From: Flavobacterium piscis
GTDB lineage: Bacteria; Bacteroidota; Bacteroidia; Flavobacteriales; Flavobacteriaceae
Length of the DNA: 64,000 bases
Assembly (NCBI RefSeq): GCF_001686925.1
Contig: NZ_LVEN01000044.1
Span: 1 to 64,000, forward strand
Direction: 5' to 3'
Below the pieces are notes generated by a model. It saw nothing but the letters and a program-made list of their open reading frames with translations. It did no database searches and was not told the DNA's origin. How positions within the stretch are numbered: position 1 is the first letter of the stretch; each line of letters opens with the position of its first letter. The position numbers were made by a program, and so were the translations under genes. Below are positions 1 to 8,723 of the stretch, piece by piece.

Positions 1-39
1 AGGTTTTTTTTATTGTCTGTAATGCTGTCTTTATTAAGG

Positions 40-100
40 TCGCAAAGGCTGTTCGTTGCGAACTTTGCGTAATCCCTTGCGTTCTTTGCGGTTAAATAAC
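40..100. repeat. TTTGCG-word repeat cluster
   Basis: Short words built on TTTGCGAACTTTGCG and its complement CGCAAAG are repeated here (for example TTGCGAACTTTGCG at about 56-69 and TTCTTTGCGG at about 83-92). The same words fill other gaps near 22.65, 30.25, 50.5, 57.1 and 58.5 kb. No coding potential is seen. The rest of the 447-base leader holds the element at 217-329 and the promoter of the phosphatase gene. Confidence 0.7.
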
Positions 101-216
101 AGTTTATTTACATGATCTCTTCTGAAAGTAAAAACTATGAGGTTCTATGGATTGGAATTTGGGATTTAGAAGTTGGAATTTCCTTTGAAAATAGTACTTC
201 CTTTTTACCGTAAACT

Positions 217-329
217 GCGTTAGGGATGGGAGCGATATCCTTTTGCGACACACTACACTTCTGGCAAAGCAATCTAAAACGTCTCTCGCAAAAGATTTAG
301 CGGACAGCCCGGCCCGGAGGGAAACGCCC
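217..329. repeat. Structured intergenic element with ATCCTTTT...AAAAGAT core
   Basis: The element runs from GCGTTAGGGAT to the complement of GGGCGTTTCCC. Its core is a 9-bp inverted repeat, CTTTTGCGA at 240-248 and TCGCAAAAG at 286-294, flanked by AGCGATATC on one side and TTTAGCGGACAG on the other. The same architecture recurs at 15002-15119 and 26826-26909. From memory this resembles a very common flavobacterial intergenic element, possibly the Flavo-1 RNA motif, but I could not test that. Open frames across it are taken as spurious. Confidence 0.5.
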
Positions 330-417
330 ATATAATTTTAAGTCTATTTTTCTGTTAAATTATAATCGTTTTTAAGTTTTAAATTATAGTGCGCTAGCCT
401 ATCTAAATGCTAATCTG

Positions 418-425
418 TATTTTTG
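418..425 (+). promoter_or_regulatory. Bacteroidota -7 box for pafA
   Basis: TATTTTTG matches the Bacteroidota -7 consensus TAnnTTTG and lies 22 bases before the phosphatase ATG, predicting a leader of about 15-20 nt. Confidence 0.5.
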
Positions 426-447
426 TATCAAATATTATAATTGAAGT

Positions 448-2067
448 ATGAAAAAAAGTATTGTATTGTTGACATTGTTTGTTATCTCAAATTTAAGTGC
501 TCAACAGCGACCTAAGTTGGTGGTAGGTATTGTAGTAGATCAGATGAAAATGGAATATTTGTATCGCTTTTCAGATGATTTTTCACCAAACGGATTTAAG
601 AGACTAATGAATAATGGATATACTTTTCAGAATATGCATTATAATTATATGCCTACTTATACAGCTCCTGGACATGCTTCTATTTATACTGGAACTACTC
701 CGGCGACACACGGAATTGTGGGGAATGAATGGTTTAGCAGAACCCTTGGTAAGGAAATGTATTGCACAGATGATGCCGGTGTAAAAACTGTAGGGGATGG
801 CACAGTTGAAGAAGGCGCAATGTCTCCTAAGAATTTACAAAGTACTACTATTACTGACGAAGTAAGAATGGCTACTAATTTTGAAGGAAAAGTTATTGGA
901 ATTAGCCTTAAAGATCGTGGCGCAATTTTACCAGCAGGTCATTTTGCTAATTGGGCTTTTTGGTATAGTAAAACCGGGTCTTTTATTTCCAGTACTTTTT
1001 ACGGAGAAAAATTGCCTGAATGGGTTACTGAGTTTAATAATGAGAAACATTATATGCCTTACATTAATAAAGGTTGGGATTTGTACAAGCCAGCTTCTAC
1101 TTATAACGAAAGTTTACCGGATAATAATCCTTACGAGGGTAAGTTGTACGGAAGTGCAGCTCCCGTTTTCCCATATGATTTAAAGTCAATGTATGAGAAG
1201 AATGATGCAGGGATTTTAAGGGCGACTCCTTTTGGAAATGATTTGTTGGCTGAATTTGCTAAGAAAGCTATTGAAAAAGAAGAATTAGGAAAAGATAATA
1301 TTACAGACTTTTTAACTGTAAGTTTTTCTTCTACTGATTATGTAGGCCACTTACTTGGGCCACGTTCGATGGAACTACAGGATACTTATTTAAGACTCGA
1401 CCAAACTATTGCCGATTTCTTGGCCTATTTAGATAAAACTGTTGGAAAAGGAAATTATTTACTTTTCTTAACTGCTGATCATGCTGGTGCTGAAAACGTA
1501 ATTTATTTGAAAGATCGTAAATATAATGTAGATAATTATCCGTCTAAAGATGTTAAAAAGAGTTTACAGGATTTCTCAACTAAAACATTTGGAGTTGATT
1601 TAATTTTAAATTATTCAAATTTCAATGTTTTCTTTAATAAGCAAATTATTAAAGATAAGAAGTTAGACTTGGTAAAAGTAAAACAAGCTTTTAAAGAATT
1701 TTTGATTTCGCAGCCACAAGTTAAAAAGGTTTACACTGAAGAAGAAATATTGGCTAATTCAGGAAATGACTATTATTTAAATTTTGTTGCAAAAGGTTTT
1801 GATGTAACTCAAAATGGGGATTTGGTTATTATTGATAAACCTGGTGATATAGAATATTCAACTACAGGAACATCTCATGGAACGCCTTATAGTTATGATA
1901 CTCATGTGCCTGCTATTTTTTATGGATGGCATATTAAAAAAGGAGAATCTTATGATAAGAAAGCTATTACTGAAATTGCTCCAACAATAGCACAGAAAAT
2001 TAAAGTTACTTTCCCAAATGGGACTGAAGCAAAAGTGTTACAAGAAGTATTAGATGAGAAAAAATAG
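448..2067 (+). CDS. pafA: PafA-type alkaline phosphatase (exported)
   Basis: This 539-residue member of the alkaline phosphatase superfamily is predicted to hydrolyse phosphate monoesters in the periplasm. A signal peptide (about residues 1-18, ending LSAQ) precedes the first metal ligand, Asp31 in VVDQMK. Thr72 in YTAPGHAS is the expected nucleophile. Asn93, Lys155 and Arg157 (SLKDRG) sit at a constant seven-residue offset from the substrate-binding Asn100/Lys162/Arg164 of Elizabethkingia PafA, as I recall that enzyme. Further metal-binding segments are SSTDYVGH, TADHAG and GTSHGTP. The length is normal for the family. The gene is monocistronic, with its own -7 box and terminator. Specificity for monoesters over diesters is inferred from the Lys/Arg/Asn set. 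Confidence 0.9.
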   Translation: MKKSIVLLTLFVISNLSAQQRPKLVVGIVVDQMKMEYLYRFSDDFSPNGFKRLMNNGYTFQNMHYNYMPTYTAPGHASIYTGTTPATHGIVGNEWFSRTLGKEMYCTDDAGVKTVGDGTVEEGAMSPKNLQSTTITDEVRMATNFEGKVIGISLKDRGAILPAGHFANWAFWYSKTGSFISSTFYGEKLPEWVTEFNNEKHYMPYINKGWDLYKPASTYNESLPDNNPYEGKLYGSAAPVFPYDLKSMYEKNDAGILRATPFGNDLLAEFAKKAIEKEELGKDNITDFLTVSFSSTDYVGHLLGPRSMELQDTYLRLDQTIADFLAYLDKTVGKGNYLLFLTADHAGAENVIYLKDRKYNVDNYPSKDVKKSLQDFSTKTFGVDLILNYSNFNVFFNKQIIKDKKLDLVKVKQAFKEFLISQPQVKKVYTEEEILANSGNDYYLNFVAKGFDVTQNGDLVIIDKPGDIEYSTTGTSHGTPYSYDTHVPAIFYGWHIKKGESYDKKAITEIAPTIAQKIKVTFPNGTEAKVLQEVLDEKK

Positions 2068-2090
2068 TTTTCATTATTTGATATAAAAAT

Positions 2091-2122
2091 AAAACCTGTC
2101 AAAATTCATGACAGGTTTTTTT
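2091..2122 (+). terminator. Intrinsic terminator after pafA
   Basis: AAAACCTGTC pairs with GACAGGTTTT across a 9-base loop and is followed by a T run. It lies 24 bases after the pafA stop, between convergent genes. Confidence 0.85.
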
Positions 2123-2199
2123 ATGTCTAAAAAAAAGACTTTTCAATTAAGAAAAGCCCTTAAATAGTGTTTTAGTAAGCACTTATTTTAATGTTAGCA

Positions 2200-3318
2200 C
2201 TATGCGTTTGCTAACACTAACTCTTCGTTAAAAGGAAGATTCCAAGCTTCAGCAACTCCTTTATAAAGAATTTTTCCGTTAGCAATATTTAATCCTTTTT
2301 TCAATTCTTCGTTTTCGCTGCAAGCTTTTTCCCATCCTTTGTTTGCTAATTGCACTGCATAAGGCAAAGTAGCATTAGTTAAGGCTAAAGTCGATGTGTA
2401 AGGAACAGCACCAGGCATATTTGCTACACAGTAGTGAACAATATCATCAATAATAAAAGTTGGATTTTCATGTGTTGTAGGAGTACAAGTTTCAATACAT
2501 CCTCCCTGGTCAACTGCAACGTCAACAACAACAGTTCCCGGACGCATTAATTTTAGCATATCACGAGTAATTAAGTGAGGTGCTTTTGCTCCTGGAATTA
2601 AAACGGCTCCAACAATTAAATCAGCTGTAGCGATTGCTTTTGTAATATTGTAGTGATTAGACATTTCTGTATTTACGTTTGCTGGCATAATGTCATCTAA
2701 ATAACGTAAACGTGGCAAACTTAAATCCATAATGGTTACCTGAGCACCTAAACCAGCAGCCATTTTTGCAGCTTGAGTTCCAACGATTCCTCCACCTAAA
2801 ACTAAAACTTTAGCAGGAGGTACACCCGGAACACCACCTAAAAGAATTCCTCTTCCTTTTAATGGTTTTTCAAGATATTTAGCTCCTTGTTGAATAGCCA
2901 TACGACCTGCAACTTCAGACATTGGCACCAATAATGGTAAACTACGATCTGCTTTTTCTACTGTTTCGTAAGCTAAACATACAGCACCTTTTTCAAGCAT
3001 TGCATGAGTTAATGGCTCTGATGAAGCAAAATGGAAGTAAGTAAATAATAATTGATCTTTTTTGATTAATGGATATTCAGATGCAATTGGTTCTTTTACT
3101 TTGATGATCATTTCAGCAATAGCATACACTTCTTCGATAGTAGCCAAAACTACTGCACCTGCAGTTGTATATTCTTCGTCACTAAAACCGCTGCCTAAAC
3201 CAGCAGTTGCCTGAACATAAACTACATGTCCGTGTTTTTTCATTTCAGAAACACCTGCAGGAGTTAACGCTACACGGTTTTCGTTATTTTTTATTTCTTT
3301 TGGAACACCTATTATCAT
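2200..3318 (-). CDS. ald: Alanine dehydrogenase
   Basis: At 372 residues this has the usual length of NAD-dependent L-alanine dehydrogenase, which interconverts alanine with pyruvate plus ammonia. The N-terminal IGVPKEIKNNENRVALTP segment carries the substrate-binding Arg15. YFHFA holds the active-site His, and the nucleotide-binding fold contains VLVLGGGIVGTQAA. The VVVDVAVDQGGC motif and the MPGAVPYTST C-terminal motif are typical. It is transcribed divergently from an Lrp/AsnC-type regulator about 200 bp away, a common arrangement in which the regulator controls ald; regulation here is inferred. Pyridine nucleotide transhydrogenase alpha is related, but its shorter domain layout does not fit. 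Confidence 0.93.
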   Translation of the reverse strand: MIIGVPKEIKNNENRVALTPAGVSEMKKHGHVVYVQATAGLGSGFSDEEYTTAGAVVLATIEEVYAIAEMIIKVKEPIASEYPLIKKDQLLFTYFHFASSEPLTHAMLEKGAVCLAYETVEKADRSLPLLVPMSEVAGRMAIQQGAKYLEKPLKGRGILLGGVPGVPPAKVLVLGGGIVGTQAAKMAAGLGAQVTIMDLSLPRLRYLDDIMPANVNTEMSNHYNITKAIATADLIVGAVLIPGAKAPHLITRDMLKLMRPGTVVVDVAVDQGGCIETCTPTTHENPTFIIDDIVHYCVANMPGAVPYTSTLALTNATLPYAVQLANKGWEKACSENEELKKGLNIANGKILYKGVAEAWNLPFNEELVLANA

Positions 3319-3356
3319 TTTTGTTGGATTTTTTTGTTTTTGTTGAGATTCTTTTA

Positions 3357-3364
3357 CAAAACTA
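3357..3364 (-). promoter_or_regulatory. -7 box for ald
   Basis: On the minus strand TAGTTTTG matches TAnnTTTG, giving a leader of about 35 nt before the ald ATG. The divergent regulator gene starts at 3520, so this 200-bp gap is the likely regulatory region for both. Confidence 0.5.
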
Positions 3365-3519
3365 CAGATAGAGAATTTATTATGGATTAAGGACCTATAA
3401 ATAAGAAAATATTATTTTATTTAATACTTTTACAGAAAAATATTCTATTTGAGAGTGTTTAAACTCGTCCAAAAAGAAAAAATGACTTATTTTTATTAAT
3501 TACAGAAAACGTTTTCGTT

Positions 3520-3978
3520 ATGGCTTTAGATGAAATTGACAAAAAAATCTTACGTCTTTTACAGGAAAATGCGCACTACACGCTAAAAGACATCGCAAAC
3601 AAAATAAATTTGTCTTTAACCCCTGTTCATGATCGGGTAAAACGTCTTGAAAAAGATGGAGTTATTGAAAAATATGTTTCTATTTTGAATAAGAAAAAAC
3701 TCGGCAATAATCTTACGGTTTATTGTCAGGTTACCTTAACAAAGCAAACTTATGACACATCAGAAGGATTTAATCAATCGATTTTAAATTTGCCTGAAGT
3801 CGTAGAGTGTAATTATGTTTCAGGAAATTTTGATTATATGCTAAAAATTATCATTCCGGATATGGAAAGTTATCATCAGTTTCATCAAAAAAAATTATCG
3901 ATATTACCGGAGGTTTCTCTTATTAATACTGTTTTTGTAATTTCTGAAGTAAAGAGTACAACTGTTTTGCCAATATAA
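3520..3978 (+). CDS. Lrp/AsnC family transcriptional regulator
   Basis: This 152-residue protein has the Lrp/AsnC layout: an N-terminal helix-turn-helix starting LDEIDKKILRLLQENAHYTLKDIA with recognition helix LSLTPVHDRVKRLEKDGVI, then a C-terminal ligand-binding RAM domain (VYCQVTLT, VVECNYVSGNFDYMLKI). Members form dimers and octamers that sense amino acids. Its divergent position to alanine dehydrogenase suggests it responds to alanine or another amino acid and controls ald, which is an inference from context. No clear -7 box is seen upstream. A bidirectional hairpin follows. Confidence 0.92.
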   Translation: MALDEIDKKILRLLQENAHYTLKDIANKINLSLTPVHDRVKRLEKDGVIEKYVSILNKKKLGNNLTVYCQVTLTKQTYDTSEGFNQSILNLPEVVECNYVSGNFDYMLKIIIPDMESYHQFHQKKLSILPEVSLINTVFVISEVKSTTVLPI

Positions 3979-4029
3979 TTTACAATTGAGATTCTGATTT
4001 AGAGCATGTAAATTTTTGATAATAGAAAA

Positions 4030-4056
4030 AAACCACCAGACAGGGCCTGATGGTTT
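4030..4056. terminator. Bidirectional terminator between lrp-type gene and gap
   Basis: AAACCACCAG pairs with CTGATGGTTT with one mismatch. There are A/T runs on both sides, and it lies between convergent genes. Confidence 0.65.
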
Positions 4057-4092
4057 TAGATAAATGGTTTGTTGATTTGTTTTGGTTATATG

Positions 4093-5541
4093 TTAATAGT
4101 AAGTAAAACGTCTTACTTTGGCAATGTATTTTGCTAATCTAATTACCTGATGACTGTAACCATATTCGTTATCATACCAAATATATAATACAATGTTTTT
4201 TCCGTCTTGAGATACTATTGTGGCATTACTGTCATAAATAGATGGGGCAGATGTACCAACAATATCAGATGAAACAAGTTCATTATTTAATGAATATTTT
4301 ATTTGTTCGACCAATTCGCCTTCAAGGGCGTATTTTTTCATGATTTTATTGATAGCCGAAATCGAAGTCGCTTTTTTAACTTCTAAATTCAAAACAACTA
4401 AAGAACCATTTGGGACGGGTACTCTAATAGCATTCGAAGTTAATTTTCCTTCTAATGAGGGTAATGCTTTTGCAACAGCACTTCCGGCACCAGTTTCGGT
4501 AATAACCATATTTAAAGCTGCAGCTCTTCCACGACGGTATTTTTTATGCATATTATCGACCAGATTTTGATCGTTTGTATAAGCGTGAATGGTTTCTAAG
4601 TGCCCTTTTACAACTCCTAGGGTATCTTCAATAGCTTTTAAGACGGGTGTTATCGCATTTGTAGTGCAAGAAGCAGCTGAAAAAATATTTATTTCGTCAG
4701 GATTATATTCATTGTGATTTACGCCATGTACAATATTAGGAACTCCTTTTCCGGGTGCTGTCAATAAAACTTTACTAGTACCTTGAGATGTTAAATGTCT
4801 TTTTAAAGCTTCCTCGGTAGTAAAAGCTCCGGTATTATCAATCACTAACGTATCATTGATTCCGTATTGGGTATAATCAATTTCTTCCGGGGAATTTGCT
4901 GTGATGATATGTACAGTAGTTCCGTTGATAATCAGCGCATTGTTTTTTGGGTCAGCAATCACAGATCCTTGAAAATCTCCGTGAATAGAATCATATCGCA
5001 AAAGAGAAGCTCGTTTCTCTAAAGTAATTGCGTCATTTTTATCACGGGTTACAATTGCTCTCAAACGCAATTGATTTCCTTTTCCCGTTTTAGACATTAA
5101 TTCTCTTGCCAATAAACGTCCGATTCTTCCAAATCCATATAATACAACATCTTTTGGCTGAATTTCTTCTGATGATTTTGCTTTTTTCAATTTGTCGATT
5201 ACAAAATATCTCGCATCGGGATATTTTTCATCTTCTAAACGATATTCATAAGTTAGTTTTCCAAGATCTAATTTTGCAGGAGGAAGATCTAAAGATAAAA
5301 CAACTTTTGCGATTTCAACCGAATCAAAAATGGTGATAGGTTTGCCTACGAATTCACCTGCATATTGATGTAAATTGATAATATCGCTGACATTTTTATC
5401 CAATAATTGATTTTTGAATAAGACCATTTCAATGGATTTGTCATACCATAAATCGCTTATGATTTTAATTAATTCGACACCAGCTCTTCTTCGGTCGACT
5501 TGTAATGATACCTCTTTTTGGTACAATGTTTTTTTGCTCAT
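4093..5541 (-). CDS. gap: Glyceraldehyde-3-phosphate dehydrogenase, long form
   Basis: At 482 residues this is well over the usual 330-340 of phosphorylating GAPDH. Residues 1 to about 130 form an extra N-terminal region with no motif I recognise. The canonical enzyme begins at the Rossmann motif GFGRIGR (136-142), continues with the catalytic Cys292 in SAASCTTNAITPV, and ends with the WYDNEYGYSHQVIRLAKYI segment. Long GAPDHs of this type occur in Bacteroidota and some Gammaproteobacteria. The enzyme converts glyceraldehyde-3-phosphate to 1,3-bisphosphoglycerate in glycolysis or the reverse. The gene is monocistronic, with a -7 box about 50 bases upstream. Confidence 0.9.
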   Translation of the reverse strand: MSKKTLYQKEVSLQVDRRRAGVELIKIISDLWYDKSIEMVLFKNQLLDKNVSDIINLHQYAGEFVGKPITIFDSVEIAKVVLSLDLPPAKLDLGKLTYEYRLEDEKYPDARYFVIDKLKKAKSSEEIQPKDVVLYGFGRIGRLLARELMSKTGKGNQLRLRAIVTRDKNDAITLEKRASLLRYDSIHGDFQGSVIADPKNNALIINGTTVHIITANSPEEIDYTQYGINDTLVIDNTGAFTTEEALKRHLTSQGTSKVLLTAPGKGVPNIVHGVNHNEYNPDEINIFSAASCTTNAITPVLKAIEDTLGVVKGHLETIHAYTNDQNLVDNMHKKYRRGRAAALNMVITETGAGSAVAKALPSLEGKLTSNAIRVPVPNGSLVVLNLEVKKATSISAINKIMKKYALEGELVEQIKYSLNNELVSSDIVGTSAPSIYDSNATIVSQDGKNIVLYIWYDNEYGYSHQVIRLAKYIAKVRRFTYY

Positions 5542-5590
5542 AATTGATTAAATTGAAAAAATAAATACACGAATATTTTTAAATTTTGCG

Positions 5591-5598
5591 CAAAAGTA
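5591..5598 (-). promoter_or_regulatory. -7 box for long-form gap
   Basis: TACTTTTG on the minus strand matches TAnnTTTG. The predicted leader is about 45 nt. Confidence 0.5.
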
Positions 5599-5650
5599 TC
5601 CATTTCAATCGATTTCGTAAACTATTTTGCGATTTATTTTTGAAAAATAA

Positions 5651-5682
5651 AAAAGCCACCTTATTGCTAAGATGGCTTTTTT
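5651..5682. terminator. Terminator downstream of the Deg protease
   Basis: AAAAGCCACCTTA pairs with TAAGATGGCTTTT with one mismatch, and T runs lie on either strand. Read on the minus strand it closes the protease transcript. Confidence 0.8.
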
Positions 5683-5699
5683 ACATTGTTAAATTTATA

Positions 5700-5766
5700 A
5701 GTTTTCAGTCTCGGTCTCAGTTTTCAGTCTGTAAAGAAACTGTATACTGTTACTGGAAACTGAGAC
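5700..5766. repeat. CAGTTTTCAGT-word repeat
   Basis: Words of the type GTTTTCAGTCTC and their complement GAAACTGAGAC are repeated here. The same word family fills the gaps at 26955-26981, 37018-37076 and 38147-38212. Confidence 0.65.
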
Positions 5767-5773
5767 TTTTCTT

Positions 5774-7174
5774 TTAAATAATAATTCTAAGGATTTCTCC
5801 ATTTTTATTGATCATTTCCAGACGAACACTTTGTGCTTCATCTTTTCTGTTTAAAAGTTTAGCAACCGTCTCGATATTTGTTGCTTTTACATTATCGATA
5901 CTCAGGATAATATTACCTTGTAATTCGTTTTGATATTGCATTAAGTTTTCATTGTTGATGTTTCTGATTTTTACACCATAATCAATTCTGAATTTCTTTT
6001 TGTCGGCAGCATCAATGTTTTCTAATTCAATTCCTTTAAATTCGGTACTATAAAATTCGTTTTTGCTTAAAGTTACGGGAACTGTTTTGGTTTTTCCTTC
6101 TTTTATATAAGTTACTTTAACAACATCATTTGGTCGTTTTGTATTGATATATCCAGAAAGATCAGCATAAGTTGCAATATTTTGATCGTCAAGTTTTACA
6201 ATAATATCTCCTTTACCCAAACCGGCTTTTTCTGCACCTGAATTTTTAGAAACTTTACTGATGTAAAAACCCTGAGTTTCAGTAACACCTAATTCTTTAG
6301 AGGCAGTACTATTTAATTCGCCGCCTTCGACGCCTAGAATTCCTCTTTGAACATTTCCAAATTCCATAATATCTTCGATAATTTTTCGGGCGATATTCGA
6401 AGGAACAGCAAATGAATAACCTACATAAGAACCTGTCATAGATGAAATCATGGTATTAATACCAATTAATTCTCCTCTCGTGTTAACTAGTGCACCACCA
6501 CTATTACCTGGGTTTACGGCAGCATCAGTTTGAATAAAAGACTGAATTCCTTTAGTATCTAAATTTCTGGCTTTCGCCGAAACAATTCCGGCAGTTACGG
6601 TTGAAGTCAAGTTATACGGATTTCCAACTGCCAAAACCCATTCGCCAATTTTTACAGAATCTGAATTGGCAAAAGCGGTGTAAGGTAATTTTTCATCAGC
6701 ATCAATTTTTAGTAAAGCGATATCCATTTTAGAATCGGTACCAATTAGTTTTGCTTTATATGACTTTTTATTGTTTAAAGTAATTTCGATTTCTGTGGCA
6801 TCTTTGATAACGTGATTATTCGTGACAATATATCCGTCTTCAGAAATAATTACACCAGATCCCGTTCCTACTTGTTCTTGCTGCTGTTGGCCGCCGTAGC
6901 CATAGAAAAATTCTAACATAGGATTGCTAACAGTTCTTCGCGAAACATTTTTTACGTGAACAACTGTGTGAATTGTTTTATCTGCGGCGGCTGTAAAATC
7001 GACCGTTTCAGTAGATAAAGCAACATTTTTTCCAAACGAATTAGGGGCAAGAGTTACAACAGAATTTTGTCTTCCAAAAAAAGAATTGTTGCTTTCAAAT
7101 AATAACTTGTAAGCACCAAGTGTAGTAGCACCGCTAAGTAGTGAAACCAAAAATAAGGTTGAAAGTCTTTTCAT
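5774..7174 (-). CDS. Deg/HtrA-family periplasmic serine protease
   Basis: This 466-residue S1C protease starts with an N-terminal membrane or signal segment (about residues 5-25). The trypsin-like domain carries the triad His121 (VTNNHV), Asp151 (KMDIALLKI) and Ser225 (NPGNSGGAL). A first PDZ domain lies at about 280-370 (ILGVEGGEL, SGAEKAGLGKGDIIVKLD), with a shorter, less typical PDZ-like region at the C-terminus. It degrades or refolds misfolded envelope proteins. A Gln-rich stretch near residue 96 (GGQQQQEQ) sits in the loop before the active-site His. The gene appears monocistronic. Assignment to DegP, DegQ or DegS is not possible by eye. Confidence 0.92.
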   Translation of the reverse strand: MKRLSTLFLVSLLSGATTLGAYKLLFESNNSFFGRQNSVVTLAPNSFGKNVALSTETVDFTAAADKTIHTVVHVKNVSRRTVSNPMLEFFYGYGGQQQQEQVGTGSGVIISEDGYIVTNNHVIKDATEIEITLNNKKSYKAKLIGTDSKMDIALLKIDADEKLPYTAFANSDSVKIGEWVLAVGNPYNLTSTVTAGIVSAKARNLDTKGIQSFIQTDAAVNPGNSGGALVNTRGELIGINTMISSMTGSYVGYSFAVPSNIARKIIEDIMEFGNVQRGILGVEGGELNSTASKELGVTETQGFYISKVSKNSGAEKAGLGKGDIIVKLDDQNIATYADLSGYINTKRPNDVVKVTYIKEGKTKTVPVTLSKNEFYSTEFKGIELENIDAADKKKFRIDYGVKIRNINNENLMQYQNELQGNIILSIDNVKATNIETVAKLLNRKDEAQSVRLEMINKNGEILRIII

Positions 7175-7306
7175 AGTTATATTATATGTTTAAGTTGTTA
7201 TAATTTATGTTTATGTATTTTCACGTAAAAATAATTCAAAAAATTAACGAATAAAATGGTTTAACGCTCTTTAACATTGATTAACATTTCATTAATTATT
7301 TGTTCG

Positions 7307-7314
7307 TACTTTTG
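7307..7314 (+). promoter_or_regulatory. -7 box that fixes the dapF start
   Basis: TACTTTTG lies downstream of an in-frame ATG at 7277 and 19 bases before the ATG at 7334, so transcription probably begins too late for the upstream start. Confidence 0.6.
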
Positions 7315-7333
7315 TATTATTAATGGAAAAAAA

Positions 7334-8116
7334 ATGCAAATAGAATTTTATAAATATCAGGGTACCGGAAATGATTTTGTAATGATTGATAATCGTTCAG
7401 ATTTCTTTCCAAAAGATAATATTAAATTGATTGAACGCCTGTGTGACAGACGTTTCGGAATTGGAGCAGATGGACTTATTTTATTAGAAAATGATACCGA
7501 AACTGACTTCAGAATGGTGTATTATAACTCAGACGGAAATCAGAGTTCAATGTGCGGAAACGGCGGACGTTGCTTAGTGGCTTTTGCCAACCAATTAGGC
7601 GTTATTAAAGACGAAGCTACATTTATAGCAACAGACGGTTTGCATCACGCTTCTGTAGGTGATGATGCTATTATTTCTCTGCAAATGATTGATGTTGATC
7701 AAGTACAAAAGAAAGATTCATATACTTTTTTAGATACCGGTTCTCCACATCATGTTCAGATTGTTGATGACCTAGAACATTATAATGTAAAAGAGAATGG
7801 TGCTGCAATTCGATATGGCGAGTTGTATGGCGAAAAAGGAAGCAATATCAATTTTGTAAAAAAGGTTGACGATGGTACTTTTTCACTTCGTACTTATGAA
7901 AGAGGTGTTGAAGATGAAACTCTGGCTTGCGGAACGGGAGCAACAGCAGTTGCAATTGCAATGAACGCTATAGGTCAAACAGATAAAACTTCGATTAACT
8001 TAAATGTTGAAGGCGGAAAACTAGTTGTTTCTTTTGATAAACTTGGAGATCATTTTACCAATGTTTTCCTAACCGGTCCTGCGAAATTTGTTTTTAAAGG
8101 TACAATAGAGGTATAA
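7334..8116 (+). CDS. dapF: Diaminopimelate epimerase
   Basis: This enzyme converts LL- to meso-diaminopimelate for lysine and peptidoglycan synthesis. The start at 7334 gives 260 residues and the conserved N-terminus MQIEFYKYQGTGNDFVMIDN. An earlier in-frame ATG adds 19 residues that do not belong to the family, and the -7 box lies after it. The two catalytic cysteines are Cys74 (SSMCGNGGRC) and Cys199 (ETLACGTGA). Other family motifs are RFGIGADGLI and GSPHHV. It is followed by an acetyltransferase and mltG in the same direction and may share their transcript. Confidence 0.95.
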   Translation: MQIEFYKYQGTGNDFVMIDNRSDFFPKDNIKLIERLCDRRFGIGADGLILLENDTETDFRMVYYNSDGNQSSMCGNGGRCLVAFANQLGVIKDEATFIATDGLHHASVGDDAIISLQMIDVDQVQKKDSYTFLDTGSPHHVQIVDDLEHYNVKENGAAIRYGELYGEKGSNINFVKKVDDGTFSLRTYERGVEDETLACGTGATAVAIAMNAIGQTDKTSINLNVEGGKLVVSFDKLGDHFTNVFLTGPAKFVFKGTIEV

Positions 8117-8117
8117 A

Positions 8118-8178
8118 ATTCAATTTTTAAATTCCAAATTCCAAAATTTGTAGACTAAAATCTGCAATCTAAATCAAC
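8118..8178. repeat. AATTCCAAATTCC / CTAAAATCT word repeat
   Basis: AAATTCCAAATTCC-type and AATCTAAAATCT-type words sit in the 63-bp gap between dapF and the next gene. Both words recur in other gaps (46669-46712, 28320-28428, 36305-36342). Confidence 0.55.
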
Positions 8179-8179
8179 A

Positions 8180-8713
8180 ATGATTACACTAAAAGGAGAA
8201 AATATTTATCTGCGTGCATTAGAACCTAATGATCTGGAGTTTGTTTATGCAATGGAAAATGATGAAAGCATTTGGGAAGTCAGTAATACACAAACACCTT
8301 ATAGCCGGTTTTTAGTTCGCCAATATCTCGAAAATGCACAACAAGATATTTATGAAGCCAAACAATTGCGTTTGGCAATCTGTCAGGATCAGGATTTTCC
8401 GGCGATTGGGTTAATTGATTTATTCGAATTTGATCCTAAAAATAACAGGGCAGGTGTTGGAATTGTTATTCAGAAAGGTGAAAACAGAAATCAAAATATT
8501 GGTTCTGAGGCTTTAGAACTTTTAATCAAGTATTCTTTTCATAATTTAAATTTACATCAACTGTATGCAAATATTGCTGTAGGAAATGTAGCAAGTATAG
8601 CTCTTTTTACTAAATTTGGCTTTGAGAAAATAGGAATCAAAAAGGATTGGATTTTGCTTAATAACCACTATCAGGATGAAGCAATTTTTCAGTTAATTAA
8701 TAAACAAATTTAA
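8180..8713 (+). CDS. GNAT family acetyltransferase (RimJ/RimL-like)
   Basis: The protein has 177 residues and the layout of RimJ/RimL-type N-acetyltransferases. It opens with LKGENIYLRALEPNDLEFVYAMENDE. The acetyl-CoA-binding segment GIVIQKGENRNQNIGSEALELLIKYSF carries a degenerate Q/R-x-x-G-x-G/A motif. The C-terminal part LHQLYANIAVGNVASIALFTKFGFEKIG is the usual strand-helix end of the fold. The substrate cannot be told from sequence. It lies between dapF and mltG, 10 bases from the latter, so co-transcription is likely. A link to cell-wall metabolism is only suggested by context. Confidence 0.85.
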   Translation: MITLKGENIYLRALEPNDLEFVYAMENDESIWEVSNTQTPYSRFLVRQYLENAQQDIYEAKQLRLAICQDQDFPAIGLIDLFEFDPKNNRAGVGIVIQKGENRNQNIGSEALELLIKYSFHNLNLHQLYANIAVGNVASIALFTKFGFEKIGIKKDWILLNNHYQDEAIFQLINKQI

Positions 8714-8723
8714 ACTTTATACT

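Noticed and set aside
104-331. 75-codon open frame on the minus strand
   Set aside because: It lies over a structured repeat element and its protein has no coherent pattern; it is a chance frame in the more GC-rich element.
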